From Rickettsia tamurae (GTDB lineage: Bacteria > Pseudomonadota > Alphaproteobacteria > Rickettsiales > Rickettsiaceae), in NCBI RefSeq assembly GCF_000751075.1, contig NZ_CCMG01000014.1, positions 1 to 64,000 on the forward strand: 64,000 bases of DNA, read 5' to 3'. The notes under the pieces were generated by a model that did no database searches, had not been told where the DNA came from, and saw only the letters and a program-made list of their open reading frames with translations. Shown in pieces: positions 10,639 to 21,091 of this stretch. Position 1 is the stretch's first letter; each line of letters starts with the position of its first letter. The translations under genes were made by a program, and so were the position numbers.

Positions 10639-10802
10639 ACTAGGTTCTGTGAAGGAAAATTAAATTAATCTATTTTTGCTATTTTTTGCTGTAAATCATA
10701 AGATTTTTTTAAAATAGGAACAACTATTACTGCAAAAATCTTATTAATTTTCGCTAAAAAATATCTGAAAATATAATTTAATTTTCCTTCACAGAACCTA
10801 GT
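10639..10802. mobile_element. MITE-like palindrome with 29-bp perfect terminal inverted repeats
   Basis: The left arm at 10639-10667 starts ACTAGGTTCTGTGAAGG and is the exact complement of 10774-10802. The element is 164 bp with no ORF. Its core is clearly homologous to the core of the palindrome at 38890-39050, while the arms of the two are unrelated. ATAAATAT lies directly left (10631-10638) and again at 10811-10818, a possible but AT-rich target duplication. Confidence 0.8.
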
Positions 10803-10824
10803 AGTTGGGAATAAATATAAAATT

Positions 10825-11416
10825 ATGAAAAATATACAATATTATAATAATAATGCTCAAGAGTTTTATAACAGAACAATCAATGCAGATTTATCTGATA
10901 ACTATAAAGCATTTACTAGCTATTTACCTGAAAAAGCTCATATTTTAGATGCAGGTTGCGGAGTTGGCCGTGAATACAAAATATTTTTTAAGTCAAGGAT
11001 ATCAAGTTACCGCTTTTGACGGCTCAACCGAAATGGTCAAATTAGCCACAAAAGAAACCGGAATAGATGTACTGTACTCAACTTTTCAAGATATCAATTT
11101 TAAGAAGTCGTTTGATGGAGTTTGGGCTCAAGCAACTCTCCTTCATGTACCTTATAATGAAACAATCAATGTTTATAAAAAAATTCATGCTGCATTAAAG
11201 CCGGAAGGGATTTTTTATGCTTCTTACGGATACGGTTCAGATATTATACAACGTGATGATCGCGATTTTTACAATATGAATGAAGATACAATAAAACCTT
11301 ATTTTAACGGGCTTTTTGAGGTAGTTAAAATATGGATGGAAAAGAGTAAGAGATTCTCTCCAAGTAAAGAAGCATTATGGTTAAATTTTATTGTAAAAAA
11401 AAGTAAAACAATATGA
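10825..11416 (+). pseudogene. Class I SAM-dependent methyltransferase, frameshifted
   Basis: The first 49 codons lead into the SAM-binding loop ILDAGCGVGR, then the frame breaks. The next frame continues with TKYFLSQGYQVTAFDGSTEM, so the intact sequence was GCGVGRDTKYFLSQGYQ and one extra A near 10973 (GTGAATAC instead of GTGATAC) explains the break. The downstream part keeps the normal domain to the end (WAQATLLHVPY, LKPEGIFYASYGYG). A UbiE/small-molecule-type methyltransferase is likely, but the substrate is unknown. Its stop overlaps the next start (ATGA), so the two genes were coupled. Confidence 0.85.
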
Positions 11417-12601
11417 TCAGATTAGTTTATTTATTTCTCACTTTAATAATCAGTTTTAAAATATACGCTAAGGAATATAAAGGCTTAACCTATAATCGTT
11501 ATGAAAAAGATAAGCATGTTATTCATGTGTTAACTATTGATCCTAAGAATTTTGGGCTAAAACTAGTTAAAGCACATAATCAGGTTATAGGCAGAGAAAC
11601 AGTAGATGCTATAGCACACCGCACTAATGCAGTTGCATTAATGGCGGATTCTTTGAAATCGCCGGTAGCGATGACGGCAGACCAAGCCTTACTTTAATGA
11701 TTGACGGCAAGCTATTTAGTCTTAGAACAACTACAAAGCTTGTTAATCATAGATCAAAATAATATCCAAATTACCAAAGCATCAGTAAAAATTTCAGTAG
11801 AAATAGGTGATAAATCGATTATTCCAAATCAAGTGAATTATTTTTCAAATCCAAAAGATATTACTTTCTATAATGATGTTTGGGCGTCCTCCACATTAAT
11901 GCCGTATGCTAACAAAGAAATTTTGATTGACCGGAATTTTATTGTTACGGAAATAAGCAAGCATGGTGATAATCAAATTCCGCAAAAAGGCTTTATATTG
12001 TCCTTTCCACAAGAAATAAGTTTACCGGTAGTAAATATAAATGATTCCGTAAAGCTAAATTTAGAATTTATCGATAAAGACGGTAAGCCTATAAATTCAA
12101 GCAAAACCGCTTCAGTAGTAACCGGTATTCCGTTGTTGGTTCAAAACGGTAAAAATGTTATAGATAATCCAAAGCAAAATGATTCGGCTCATGCTCGTAC
12201 CGCTCTAGGGGTGCGTAATGACGGTACTATAGTGATAGTTGTAGTAGAACAGATATATAAGCAGCATATAAAAGACATTAAGTTTGAACAAGTTAGATCA
12301 ATTCTACGAAAAGAAAAAGGTATAACTTTTGAAAAATTAACAATTCCCGAAGCGTTAAAAATTCTAGAAAAACATCTTGTTAATGATACTGTGATAGGGC
12401 TAACTAAAACAGAACTTGCAGATTATATGTTAAGCCTTGGATGTGAACCAGCAATCAATTTAGATGGCGGCGGCTCTTCCACGCTATTTATGGACGAAAA
12501 AATTATAAATAATGTTACAGGTGATGAAGATGAAGCTTTAGGCGAATACAATACGCCCTGTATCTGATGTAATAGTTATTATACCAAATAATATAGAATA
12601 A
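11413..12601 (+). pseudogene. Phosphodiester glycosidase (NAGPA/DUF2233) family protein, frameshifted
   Basis: A signal peptide precedes a domain of the phosphodiester glycosidase family. Signature segments seen are GFFEIAGSDDGRPSLTLMIDG (reconstructed), ARTALGVRNDG and INLDGGGSSTLF. The gene is broken three times. A 1-nt loss near 11640 throws it out of frame, a compensating shift near 11735 restores it, and a third shift near 12546 cuts off the natural end, which reads IRPVSDVIVIIPNNIE and stops at 12601. Two adjacent stops (TAA 11695, TGA 11698) interrupt the main frame. Related enzymes remove sugars from phosphodiesters. Confidence 0.82.
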
Positions 12602-12627
12602 ATTTACGCTGCCTTAGCATGGAACGA

Positions 12628-12747
12628 TGTCATTCCTGCGAAGGCAGGGATCCAGTAACTAAAAGATACAAATATATTTAATTTTTCATATTAAAAACTC
12701 AAATAATTTCGCTTTTTTCTGGATTCCCGCTTTTAGTTGGAATGACA
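12628..12747. repeat. Compound palindromic element, diverged
   Basis: TGTCATTCCTGCGAAGGCAGG on the left and GGATTCCCGC...GGAATGACA on the right are inverted copies with several mismatches around an AT-rich spacer. It lies between the glycosidase remnant and the convergent deformylase-like remnant. Confidence 0.75.
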
Positions 12748-12790
12748 TACTAAAATTTTAGCTAGAATGATATTTGAGATTTAGAGAACT

Positions 12791-13465
12791 CTAAGATTTT
12801 ATATTTTCCTGCTCCATAACTTTTTTACGCATTTCTAAATATTCTTCTTTAGTCATTATTTTTTTTGGGAGCTACATAATCTAAAAATACTTTTCCATTT
12901 GGATGATCGATTTCATGTTGGATAACTCTTGCTAAAAATCCTTCTGCGATACCTTGAATTTGATTTCCATTTATATCATATGCGTGATAATGAATTTTCT
13001 TGAATCTTGCTACCGGTCCTGTAGCATTTTCAATAGAAAAGCACCCCTCGTAATCTTCATGTTTATCAATACCTATCGGTTTATATGAGGGGTTAATCCA
13101 AATAGTTTTAGGCATTGTATCCTTAAGGTCAGGACGCTATTTTTTTAACTCTTCATTTTCATGTACTGCAAATATTATTATACATTTTGATATACCTATT
13201 TGCGGTGCAGCAAGCCCTGCACAATTTTCTTCTTGATCATATTTCTTTTCTAAAATAGATATATCACGTAAATCTTCTGAAGATAACGGAAAGTTTAAAG
13301 TTTTTGCCTTTATTCTAATAGTTTTATCCTCTGAACTATTTAAGGTTTGAAGTTCAAAGTTACATATTGCGGTAATGAAATATTGTTTTCATTTTTCATA
13401 TTACTTTTACAACCTGTTATAAAAATTATAGCAGTTAATAATAGAGCTGTTTTTAATTTGGACAT
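12791..13465 (-). pseudogene. Peptide deformylase-like protein with lipoprotein signal, decayed
   Basis: All three deformylase motifs are recoverable: AGLAAPQIG in the upstream part, EGCFS, and QHEIDHPNG. The longest open piece (12849-13115) keeps only the last two. Lesions: a shift near 13380 after an N-terminal lipoprotein-like leader (MSKLKTALLLTAIIFITGC), a TAG at about 13142 just upstream of the downstream ATG (NEELKK, stop, RPDLKDT), and an extra base in the A8 run near 12857 that hides the natural tail MTKEEYLEMRKKVMEQENIKS. Family enzymes remove N-formyl groups. A lipobox on one is odd, so this was probably a divergent, possibly non-housekeeping member. Confidence 0.8.
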
Positions 13466-13601
13466 ATATTTTATTATAATAATTTATAAATAGAAAATTA
13501 TAGATAGAAATTAAAATCAAGTAAATAAATTGTCATATTTCTTTTACGCATCCTATAGTTAATAATTTTATTTAATTTCTTTTGAGAAAAAATCAATAGG
13601 T

Positions 13602-13630
13602 TTGACTTTTCTAACATATTCTAGTACAAT
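13602..13630 (+). promoter_or_regulatory. Sigma-70-type promoter of tlc1
   Basis: TTGACT, a 17-base spacer and TACAAT form a near-consensus housekeeping promoter. The -10 ends 34 bases before the tlc1 ATG. It is the best promoter match noticed in the window, in keeping with strong expression of the translocase. Confidence 0.75.
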
Positions 13631-13664
13631 GTTTATCTTCAAAATAAATAGAAAAATTTAATTT

Positions 13665-15161
13665 ATGAGTACTCCCAAAAGTGACAATTATCTCTCGGAA
13701 CTAAGAAAGGTAATTTGGCCTATAGAAAGATATGAAAATAAGAAGTTTCTTCCTATGGCGTTTATGATGTTCTGTATTTTATTAAACTACTCAACGCTTC
13801 GTTCAATTAAAGACGGGTTTGTAGTAACGGATATAGGGGCAGAAGCAATAAGTTTCTTAAAAACATATATAGTACTACCTTCTGCCGTAATCGCTATGGT
13901 AATTTATGTTAAGCTCTGCGATATTTTAAAGCAAGAAAACGTGTTTTATGTTATTACTTCATTTTTCTTAGGGTATTTTGCATTATTTGCATTTGTTCTT
14001 TACCCCTACCCTGATTTAGTTCATCCTGATCCTGAAACCATAGAATCTTTAAGTTTAGCTTACCCTAATTTCAAATGGTTTATAAGAATAGTTGGGAAAT
14101 GGAGTTTTGCATCTTTTTATACTATGGCAGAGCTTTGGGGAACAATGATGCTTAGTTTATTATTTTGGCAATTTGCTAACCAAATTACTAAAACCGATGA
14201 AGCTAAACGTTTTTACTCAATGTTTGGTTTACTTGCTAATTTAGCATTGCCTGTAACATCCGTAATTATTGGATATTTCTTGCATGAAAAAACTCAAATA
14301 GTTGCAGAACATCTAAAATTTGTGCCTTTATTTGTTATAATGATAACAAGTAGCTTTTTGGTAATATTAACATATAGATGGATGAATAAAAACGTTCTAA
14401 CCGATCCTAGACTTTATGATCCGGCATTAGTAAAAGAAAAGAAAGCTAAAGCTAAAATGTCATTAATAGACAGTTTTAAAATGATCTTTACTTCTAAGTA
14501 TGTAGGTTATATTGCATTGTTACTTATTGCTTACGGTGTTTCAGTAAATTTAGTTGAAGGGGTTTGGAAATCCAAAGTAAAAGAATTATATCCGACGAAA
14601 GAGGCTTATACTATATATATGGGTAAGTTCCAATTTTATCAGGGTTGGGTTGCAATTGCTTTCATGCTTATAGGTAGTAATATTTTAAGAAAAGTATCAT
14701 GGCTAACTGCAGCTATGATAACTCCATTAATGATGTTAATTACCGGTGTAGCATTTTTTGCATTTATCTTTTTTGATAGCGTTATTGCTATGCATTTAAC
14801 AGGCATTCTTGCTTCGGGCCCTTTAGCACTTGCTGTTATGATCGGTATGATTCAAAATGTTTTAAGTAAAGGTGTAAAATATTCTTTATTTGATGCCACT
14901 AAAAACATGGCATATATTCCGCTTGATAAGGATTTACGAGTAAAAGGACAAGCTGCTGTTGAAGTTATTGGAGGAAGATTCGGTAAATCAGGCGGTGCTA
15001 TTATTCAATCTACATTCTTTATTTTATTTCCTGCATTTGGTTTTGTAGAGGCAACTCCTTATTTTGCTTCTATATTCTTTGTAATAGTAATATTATGGAT
15101 ATATGCTGTTAAAGGTTTAAATAAAGAGTATCAAGTTTTGGTAAATAAAACTGAAAAATAG
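13665..15161 (+). CDS. tlcA: ADP/ATP translocase Tlc1 (nucleotide transporter family)
   Basis: Inner-membrane exchanger that imports host ATP in return for ADP, the classic energy-parasitism carrier of Rickettsia. About twelve membrane helices are visible over 498 residues. The N-terminal block [19 protein letters not shown] and the later [19 protein letters not shown] are hallmarks of the plastid/rickettsial NTT family and not of mitochondrial carriers. It matches the Tlc1 paralogue very closely as I remember it. It has its own promoter and a strong intrinsic terminator directly after it. Confidence 0.98.
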   Translation: MSTPKSDNYLSELRKVIWPIERYENKKFLPMAFMMFCILLNYSTLRSIKDGFVVTDIGAEAISFLKTYIVLPSAVIAMVIYVKLCDILKQENVFYVITSFFLGYFALFAFVLYPYPDLVHPDPETIESLSLAYPNFKWFIRIVGKWSFASFYTMAELWGTMMLSLLFWQFANQITKTDEAKRFYSMFGLLANLALPVTSVIIGYFLHEKTQIVAEHLKFVPLFVIMITSSFLVILTYRWMNKNVLTDPRLYDPALVKEKKAKAKMSLIDSFKMIFTSKYVGYIALLLIAYGVSVNLVEGVWKSKVKELYPTKEAYTIYMGKFQFYQGWVAIAFMLIGSNILRKVSWLTAAMITPLMMLITGVAFFAFIFFDSVIAMHLTGILASGPLALAVMIGMIQNVLSKGVKYSLFDATKNMAYIPLDKDLRVKGQAAVEVIGGRFGKSGGAIIQSTFFILFPAFGFVEATPYFASIFFVIVILWIYAVKGLNKEYQVLVNKTEK

Positions 15162-15184
15162 AATTCGTTAAAATTTAATATTAT

Positions 15185-15217
15185 AAAAAAGCAAGTTTCT
15201 TAGAAGCTTGCTTTTTT
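15185..15217 (+). terminator. Intrinsic terminator of tlc1
   Basis: AAAAAAGCAAG pairs with CTTGCTTTTTT, with a short loop and a run of seven T. It works in both directions by sequence. It ends only about 20 bp before the glpT start, so glpT must use read-through or a promoter inside or before this hairpin. Confidence 0.9.
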
Positions 15218-15238
15218 TATAGTCGGAGAGTTTATAAT

Positions 15239-16528
15239 ATGACAAATACAAAACCCAAAATTAAAACTCCAAGATCGCCATATGTAAAAAAATATAATAG
15301 TTGGCGAATAAGGATTTTGTATTCTATTATTATAGGTTATGCGACTTTCTATTTTTGTCGTCAGAATTTTAATATAGCAACTCCTGCTATAAGAGAATAT
15401 TTTGGGGTTACTAAAACACAAATTGGTTGGATATTAACTGCTTCATCTATTATGTATGGAGTCAGTAAAGCTTGTAACGGGTTTATTAGTGATAAAGTTA
15501 ATGCTCGAATATTTATGATTTTGGGTCTTTTATTTGTCGGGATCATTACTATTCTAATAGGTTTTTCAGATTCTTTATGGCTTATAGGAATTTTATGGAT
15601 AGCCAGTAACTGGTTTCAATCTATGGGTTGGCCTCCTGCAACAAAAATGCTTACTCACTGGTTTGCTTCAAAAGAACTTGGAACTAAATGGGCTATGGGT
15701 GCAACTTCTAATCAAATAGGTGGTGCCCTTGCTATGATAAGTTGCGGTTATTTAATCGATAAATTTGATTGGAGAGCTGCTTTTTTCGTTCCCGGTGTAG
15801 TTGCTTGTATAGTATCGCTTTTTTTATATAATAGGCTTCGTAATTCTCCAAAAGAAGTAGGTTTATCTACCGTAGAGGAATATAAAGAATATCCGCCTGA
15901 AGCTGTAGGGGATTATGAGAAGCTATTAACTCCCCAATTACTTAAAATGGTCTTTTGTAATAAGCTAATATGGTATGTTTGTTTAGCAAACATGTTTGTT
16001 TATATAATACGTTCCGGAGTAATTTATTGGGCTCCAACATTTTTAAAAGATTTACGTAATATAAGTCTTGCAAATGCAGGCTTACAAATCGGTTTATATG
16101 AAATGATAGGTATCCCAGGGGCATTAATAGCAGGTGTTTTATCTGATAAACTATTTCAAGGTCGTCGAGGTCCTGTTGCATCCATATGTATGGTATTGCT
16201 TAGCTTATTGTTAGTCTTGTTTTGGAAAATTCCTATTCAAAGTGAATTATTAAGTATAGTAATTCTTTCTTTAATAGGCTTTTTTGTTTCAGGACCTCAG
16301 CTCCTTGTAGGTATAGCAGCTGCTGATTTCAGTACCCGTCAAGCTGTCGGTACAGCTAATGGATTATCAGGGTTATTTGGTTATTTAGGAGCGGCTATTG
16401 CGGGAGTCGGCGTAGGATGGATTAGCGATAATTACGGTTGGAATGGGGTATTTATATTTTTCAGTATTTCTGCTCTTTTAGGAGGAGTATTATTTGCTTT
16501 AACATGGAATCGTTCAGCTAAAAAATAA
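15239..16528 (+). CDS. glpT: GlpT-like organophosphate:phosphate antiporter (MFS)
   Basis: Major facilitator of the organophosphate:phosphate antiporter family, most likely importing glycerol-3-phosphate from the host cytosol for phospholipid synthesis. Twelve membrane helices are visible. The family block SNWFQSMGWPPATKMLTHWF with following KWAMGATSNQIGGAL is present, as is the basic start of helix 1 (YFCRQNFNIATP). Length 429 is normal. Its product feeds PgsA. Substrate is inferred from family and lifestyle, and hexose phosphate is the main alternative. Confidence 0.92.
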   Translation: MTNTKPKIKTPRSPYVKKYNSWRIRILYSIIIGYATFYFCRQNFNIATPAIREYFGVTKTQIGWILTASSIMYGVSKACNGFISDKVNARIFMILGLLFVGIITILIGFSDSLWLIGILWIASNWFQSMGWPPATKMLTHWFASKELGTKWAMGATSNQIGGALAMISCGYLIDKFDWRAAFFVPGVVACIVSLFLYNRLRNSPKEVGLSTVEEYKEYPPEAVGDYEKLLTPQLLKMVFCNKLIWYVCLANMFVYIIRSGVIYWAPTFLKDLRNISLANAGLQIGLYEMIGIPGALIAGVLSDKLFQGRRGPVASICMVLLSLLLVLFWKIPIQSELLSIVILSLIGFFVSGPQLLVGIAAADFSTRQAVGTANGLSGLFGYLGAAIAGVGVGWISDNYGWNGVFIFFSISALLGGVLFALTWNRSAKK

Positions 16529-16555
16529 ATTTAATAATTATATAAAGGTTACAAA

Positions 16556-16978
16556 ATGACAATACAATATACTTTTTCAATGATTAAGCCTGATGCTATC
16601 AAGAGGAACAAAATAGGACAAGTTAATACTTATTTGGAAAATGCAGGCTTAAAGATAGTAGCTCAGAAAATGAAATTTTTAACTAAATATGAAGCTGAGT
16701 GTTTCTACGATGAACATAGAGCAAGACCGTTTTTTAATAGCTTAGTTGAATATATTACTTCAGGAGCGGTAGTACTTCAAGTTCTTAAGGGGGAAGATGC
16801 TATAACTTTAAACCGCACCGTTATTGGTGTAACTAATCCTGCTGAAGCTGAAGCAGGAACTATTAGAAAAGATTTAGGCGAATCAATTGAGGCTAATAGT
16901 ATTCATGGTTCAGATAGTGAAAATAGTGCGAAAAGAGAAATCGAATTTTTCTTTAACAAATCTGAAATTATAGAATAA
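16556..16978 (+). CDS. ndk: Nucleoside diphosphate kinase
   Basis: Exchanges gamma-phosphates between nucleoside tri- and diphosphates, balancing NTP pools in the cytoplasm. The active-site histidine is H117 in NSIHGSDS, and the N-terminal FSMIKPDA block is conserved. Length 140 is typical. AAAGG precedes the ATG. It begins a run of closely packed genes (ndk, mnmG, rsmG, parA, parB), with 3 bp to mnmG. Confidence 0.98.
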   Translation: MTIQYTFSMIKPDAIKRNKIGQVNTYLENAGLKIVAQKMKFLTKYEAECFYDEHRARPFFNSLVEYITSGAVVLQVLKGEDAITLNRTVIGVTNPAEAEAGTIRKDLGESIEANSIHGSDSENSAKREIEFFFNKSEIIE

Positions 16979-16981
16979 TTA

Positions 16982-18850
16982 ATGCTAAAATATGACGTAA
17001 TAGTTATAGGCGGTGGACATGCAGGCGTAGAAGCAGCAGCCGCTTCTGTACGTCTTGGAGTTCCTACTCTCTTAATTACGTTAAAACCGGAAAATTTAGG
17101 TGAAATGTCTTGTAATCCAGCAATCGGTGGAATTGCAAAAGGCACATTAGTTAAAGAAATCGATGCACTTGATGGGTTAATGGGTTATGTTATAGACCAA
17201 GCCGGTATACATTATAAAATGCTGAATGAGACTAGAGGACCGGCAGTTTGGGGACCTAGAGCTCAAGCTGATCGAAAGCTTTATAAAAAAGCGATGTATC
17301 AAATATTAACAAATTACCCTAATCTAGATATATTATATGGAAAAGTGGAAGATATAGAAATTAAATCTTCTAAAATTGAAGCGGTTATTTTAAATAACGG
17401 TAGCAAAATTCTTTGTCAAAAAATTATATTAACTACAGGTACTTTCCTATCAGGTCTTATTCATATTGGACAAAAAAAAATTCCTGCCGGTAGAGTAGAT
17501 GAAGAGCCTTCGTATGGATTATCAAATACATTAAAACAAATAGGTTTTAAACTGGCTCGTTTAAAAACAGGTACACCGCCTCGAATTGACGGACGTACTA
17601 TTGATTATAGTAAAACAATTTTACAACCCGGCGATAAAATTCCTCGTCCTTTTTCTGAATTAACAAATGTTGTTAATGTTCCTCAGATAAATTGTTTTAT
17701 CACAAAAACAACCTCAGAAACTCATGATATTATACGTGAGAATCTTGATAAATCCGCAATGTATTCAGGGCAAATAGAAGGAATAGGACCGCGATATTGT
17801 CCTTCTATTGAAGATAAAATAGTCAGATTTAGTACAAAATCAGAACATCGTATATTTTTAGAACCTGAAGGGTTAGATGATTATACGATTTATCCAAACG
17901 GTATTTCTACTTCTTTGCCTGAAGATGTGCAACACAAATTAATCAAAACAATACCAGGATTAGAAAATGCAAAGGTTTTACGTCCAGGTTATGCTATAGA
18001 ATATGATTATGTTGATCCACGTGAAATAAGTGTTACGCTAGAGACAAAAAAAATAGCTGGATTGTATTTTGCCGGGCAAATTAACGGTACTACAGGATAT
18101 GAGGAAGCCGCAGGGCAAGGTATAATAGCCGGTATAAATGCTGCTTTAGCAGTAAAAGATCAAGCACCGTTTATGTTAACAAGAGCAAACAGTTATATTG
18201 GAGTAATGATTGACGATTTAACAACATTTGGTACTATAGAACCTTATCGTATGTTTACTTCTCGCTCAGAATATAGATTATCTTTAAGAGCAGATAACGC
18301 TGATTTACGTTTAACAGAATTAGGGATGAACATTGGAGTTGTATCAGAAAAACGTAAAAAAATATTCACAAAAAAATGTGAAGATATAGAAAAAACAAAA
18401 TCATTATTAAATACCTTGTCTTTAACTACTAGTAAACTTGCTAAAATGGGTATACAGGTTGCACAGGATGGTACATATAAAACAGTATTAGACTTATTTA
18501 AAATACCTAATTTTAATGTTGAACAAGCTATTAAAATTTTTCCTATGCTTAAAGAAACGCAAAATAATAACATTTTGCAATTACTCTATATTGAAGCAAA
18601 ATATGCTTCATATTTAACTAGACAACACGCAGATATTAATTTATTTCAAAGTGAAGAGGCACAGTTAATACCTAAAAATATTGACTATTTTAAAATACCA
18701 AGTATATCATTAGAGATACAGGAAAAACTTTCTTCCCATAAACCTGCTACTATTGGTGTAGCACGTCGAATTCCAGGGATTACACCTGCAGCAATTACGG
18801 CTATTATAATTTATTTAAAAACTAAATATAGTGATGGAAGTTCCACGTGA
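16982..18850 (+). CDS. mnmG: tRNA uridine 5-carboxymethylaminomethyl modification enzyme MnmG
   Basis: FAD-dependent subunit that, with MnmE, adds the carboxymethylaminomethyl group at wobble U34 of certain tRNAs. The Rossmann FAD motif GGGHAG is at residues 10-15. The family signatures [12 protein letters not shown] and [21 protein letters not shown] are present, the second binding FAD. Length 622 is normal. The last 17 bases overlap rsmG. Two CACGTG palindromes resembling ParB sites lie inside it, near position 18020 and at its very end. Confidence 0.98.
   Translation: MLKYDVIVIGGGHAGVEAAAASVRLGVPTLLITLKPENLGEMSCNPAIGGIAKGTLVKEIDALDGLMGYVIDQAGIHYKMLNETRGPAVWGPRAQADRKLYKKAMYQILTNYPNLDILYGKVEDIEIKSSKIEAVILNNGSKILCQKIILTTGTFLSGLIHIGQKKIPAGRVDEEPSYGLSNTLKQIGFKLARLKTGTPPRIDGRTIDYSKTILQPGDKIPRPFSELTNVVNVPQINCFITKTTSETHDIIRENLDKSAMYSGQIEGIGPRYCPSIEDKIVRFSTKSEHRIFLEPEGLDDYTIYPNGISTSLPEDVQHKLIKTIPGLENAKVLRPGYAIEYDYVDPREISVTLETKKIAGLYFAGQINGTTGYEEAAGQGIIAGINAALAVKDQAPFMLTRANSYIGVMIDDLTTFGTIEPYRMFTSRSEYRLSLRADNADLRLTELGMNIGVVSEKRKKIFTKKCEDIEKTKSLLNTLSLTTSKLAKMGIQVAQDGTYKTVLDLFKIPNFNVEQAIKIFPMLKETQNNNILQLLYIEAKYASYLTRQHADINLFQSEEAQLIPKNIDYFKIPSISLEIQEKLSSHKPATIGVARRIPGITPAAITAIIIYLKTKYSDGSST
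18013..18028. promoter_or_regulatory. Candidate parS site inside mnmG
   Basis: TGATCCACGTGAAATA matches the widespread ParB site TGTTTCACGTGAAACA at 13 of 16 positions and lies about 2.1 kb before parB. It sits within coding sequence (DPREISV). It is supported only by similarity and location. Confidence 0.35.
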
Positions 18851-19409
18851 AATAATTGAAAAGTTAGAAATTTTTCAAAAGTTAGTTAAAAAATGGAATA
18901 AATCAATCAATCTTGTATCGGATAATAGTATACATAATTTTTGGCAACGCCATATATTAGACTCATTACAATTAATACAATATATTGATAATAAAGAAAT
19001 ACATTTAGTTGATATAGGAAGCGGTTCTGGTTTTCCTGGTGTAGTATTATCTATAGCAGGGGTAGCGAAAGTAAGTTTAATAGAAGCTGATTTACGTAAA
19101 TGTATATTTTTAGAAAAAGCATCAAAGATATCAAATAATAACATACAAATAATCAATCAAAGAATAGAAAAAGTGGAAATAGATTGCAGTATATTAACTT
19201 GTAGAGCTTTCTCTAACTTAAATACAATATTTAATTGCATAAAAAATATTTCAGTACGAGAAAAATTTTTGTTATTAAAAGGAAAAAATTATTTAATTGA
19301 AATAGTAGAAGCTAAAGAAAGATGGTTATTTGATTATTTAATACATCAAAGTATTACTTGTGAAGAAGGGAAAATTCTAGAAGTTAATAATTTAACAAAA
19401 ATTATATGA
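18834..19409 (+). CDS. rsmG: 16S rRNA (guanine527-N7)-methyltransferase RsmG
   Basis: Methylates N7 of G527 in 16S rRNA. The SAM-binding loop [19 protein letters not shown] is clear, and [12 protein letters not shown] is the family block upstream of it. The ATG at 18834 is preferred over the GTG one codon earlier. The product is then 191 residues, normal for the family. It overlaps mnmG at its start and parA at its end (ATGA), so translation is probably coupled through all three. Confidence 0.95.
   Translation: MEVPREIIEKLEIFQKLVKKWNKSINLVSDNSIHNFWQRHILDSLQLIQYIDNKEIHLVDIGSGSGFPGVVLSIAGVAKVSLIEADLRKCIFLEKASKISNNNIQIINQRIEKVEIDCSILTCRAFSNLNTIFNCIKNISVREKFLLLKGKNYLIEIVEAKERWLFDYLIHQSITCEEGKILEVNNLTKII
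18839..18854. promoter_or_regulatory. Candidate parS site at the mnmG-rsmG junction
   Basis: AGTTCCACGTGAAATA also matches the ParB consensus at 13 of 16 positions. It overlaps the mnmG stop and the rsmG start, about 560 bp before parA. Alphaproteobacteria commonly keep parS sites in this gidA-gidB-parAB neighbourhood. Confidence 0.45.
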
Positions 19410-20173
19410 AAGTAATTGCTATTGTTAATCAAAAAGGAGGGGTAGCTAAAACTACAACTACTGTAAATTTAGCTACAGCTTTTGCTGCTGTAAATAAAAA
19501 AATTTTAGTTATAGATCTTGATCCTCAAGGGAATAGTAGTACCGGTTTTGGAATTAGTCAGCAACAACGCAAAAATACTATATACCAAGTATTAACAAAT
19601 TTAATAGAATTGAAAGATGCAATAATTTCTACAGATATACCAAATTTAGAAATAATTACTTCAAACACTAATCTATCTGCGGCTGAATTAGATTTAACAG
19701 AATTAAAGGACCGAGAATATATTTTAATGAAGCTATTGGAAGAAATAAAAATATTATATGATTATATAATTATTGATTGCCCTCCTTCATTAAATTTATT
19801 AACGGTAAACGCTTTAGTTGCAAGCGATGAAGTGCTGATTCCAATGCAATGTGATTTTTATTCTTTAGAAGGATTAAGTCACTTGCTAAAAACAATTGAA
19901 ATTATAGAGAAAAAATTAAATCCTAAGATAAAGATTGCAGGTATATTATTTACAATGTATGATAAGCGTAATCGTTTAACTGAGCAAGTGGAAGATGATG
20001 TTAGAAAATGCTTAGGAGAATTAGTATTTAAAACCGTTATTCCAAGAAATATTAAACTATCTGAGGCTCCTTCATATGGAAAACCGGCTATTGTATATGA
20101 TTATAAATGTTCGGGAGCAGTTGCATATATAGAACTTACAAAAGAAATCTTAGAAAGATATGGCGAAAAATAA
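19406..20173 (+). CDS. parA: Chromosome partitioning ATPase ParA
   Basis: ATPase of the ParABS system. ATP-bound dimers coat the nucleoid and move ParB-parS complexes towards the pole. The deviant Walker A KGGVAKTT is at residues 10-17 with the signature lysine at 10, followed by LVIDLDPQGNSSTG. Length 255 is normal for chromosomal ParA/Soj. The start overlaps the rsmG stop and the end overlaps parB by 14 bp. Confidence 0.97.
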   Translation: MKVIAIVNQKGGVAKTTTTVNLATAFAAVNKKILVIDLDPQGNSSTGFGISQQQRKNTIYQVLTNLIELKDAIISTDIPNLEIITSNTNLSAAELDLTELKDREYILMKLLEEIKILYDYIIIDCPPSLNLLTVNALVASDEVLIPMQCDFYSLEGLSHLLKTIEIIEKKLNPKIKIAGILFTMYDKRNRLTEQVEDDVRKCLGELVFKTVIPRNIKLSEAPSYGKPAIVYDYKCSGAVAYIELTKEILERYGEK

Positions 20174-21020
20174 AGGATTAGGAAGAGGATTATCTTCATT
20201 ACTTGGAGAAGAAGTTATTTCTATAGAATCAGAAATAATACAAATAATAAATATTGATAAAATAAGACCAAATGAGAATCAGCCTAGAAAAAACTTTGAA
20301 TATGATAAAATAAAAGAATTAGCAGATTCTATATTGAATAATGGTTTATTACAGCCTATTATTGTTGATAATAATTTCCAAATTATAGCAGGAGAGCGGC
20401 GTTGGCGTGCATGTAAATTAGCAAAAGTTTTAGAGATACCAGTAATTATAAAAAATTTAGATGCTAGAGAGAGTATGGAAATAGCATTAATTGAGAACAT
20501 ACAAAGAGCTGATTTAACAGTTATGGAAGAAGCTCGTGGCTTTAAATATTTAGTAGAAAATTTTAATTATACGGCAGAAAAATTAGCTGAAAGGCTTGGT
20601 AAAAGTCGTAGTCATATAGCTAATTTATTAAGGCTTAATAATTTGCCGCAGTCTATTCAAGATAAAGTAAATGAAAATATACTAAGCATGGGGCAAGCTC
20701 GATGTTTAATAAATCACGAACATGCAGAAGTAATAGCCGATCATATTATAAATAATGATTTAAATGTACGTCAAACAGAAGAACTAGTAAGACAATGGTA
20801 TAAGAATGAGTATACAAAATCCCCTAACAATAATAACAAAGTAGGAAAGCGTTTTTTAAAGGACAACGCTACGGATAATGATCTAGAATTATTAGTAAAA
20901 GCTTTATCAGAAAAATTTGGTATAAAAATAACAATAGAAAATTATCCATTAGGCGGAAAATTAATATTTCATTATAAAGATTTGGAAGAATTAGACTTGA
21001 TAGTATTAAAATTAAATTAA
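20160..21020 (+). CDS. parB: Chromosome partitioning protein ParB
   Basis: CTP-dependent DNA clamp that loads at parS and spreads. Visible are the N-terminal KGLGRGLSSLLG tag that stimulates ParA, the CTP-binding core with GERRWRACKLA and ENIQRADLTVMEEA, the helix-turn-helix region KLAERLGKSRSHIANLLRL, and a C-terminal dimer domain. Length 286 is normal. The candidate parS sites in and after mnmG would be its targets. The 188-bp gap after it is AT-rich. Confidence 0.97.
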   Translation: MAKNKGLGRGLSSLLGEEVISIESEIIQIINIDKIRPNENQPRKNFEYDKIKELADSILNNGLLQPIIVDNNFQIIAGERRWRACKLAKVLEIPVIIKNLDARESMEIALIENIQRADLTVMEEARGFKYLVENFNYTAEKLAERLGKSRSHIANLLRLNNLPQSIQDKVNENILSMGQARCLINHEHAEVIADHIINNDLNVRQTEELVRQWYKNEYTKSPNNNNKVGKRFLKDNATDNDLELLVKALSEKFGIKITIENYPLGGKLIFHYKDLEELDLIVLKLN

Positions 21021-21091
21021 AAAAACTGTTAAAATTAAAGTATATATACAGCATTTTATTTCTTAAGATAAATATCTAAACGAGAAAAACA

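Noticed and set aside
11701-12567. Independent gene starting at TTG 11701
   Set aside because: The protein upstream continues through other frames into this one; it is the C-terminal part of the glycosidase pseudogene.
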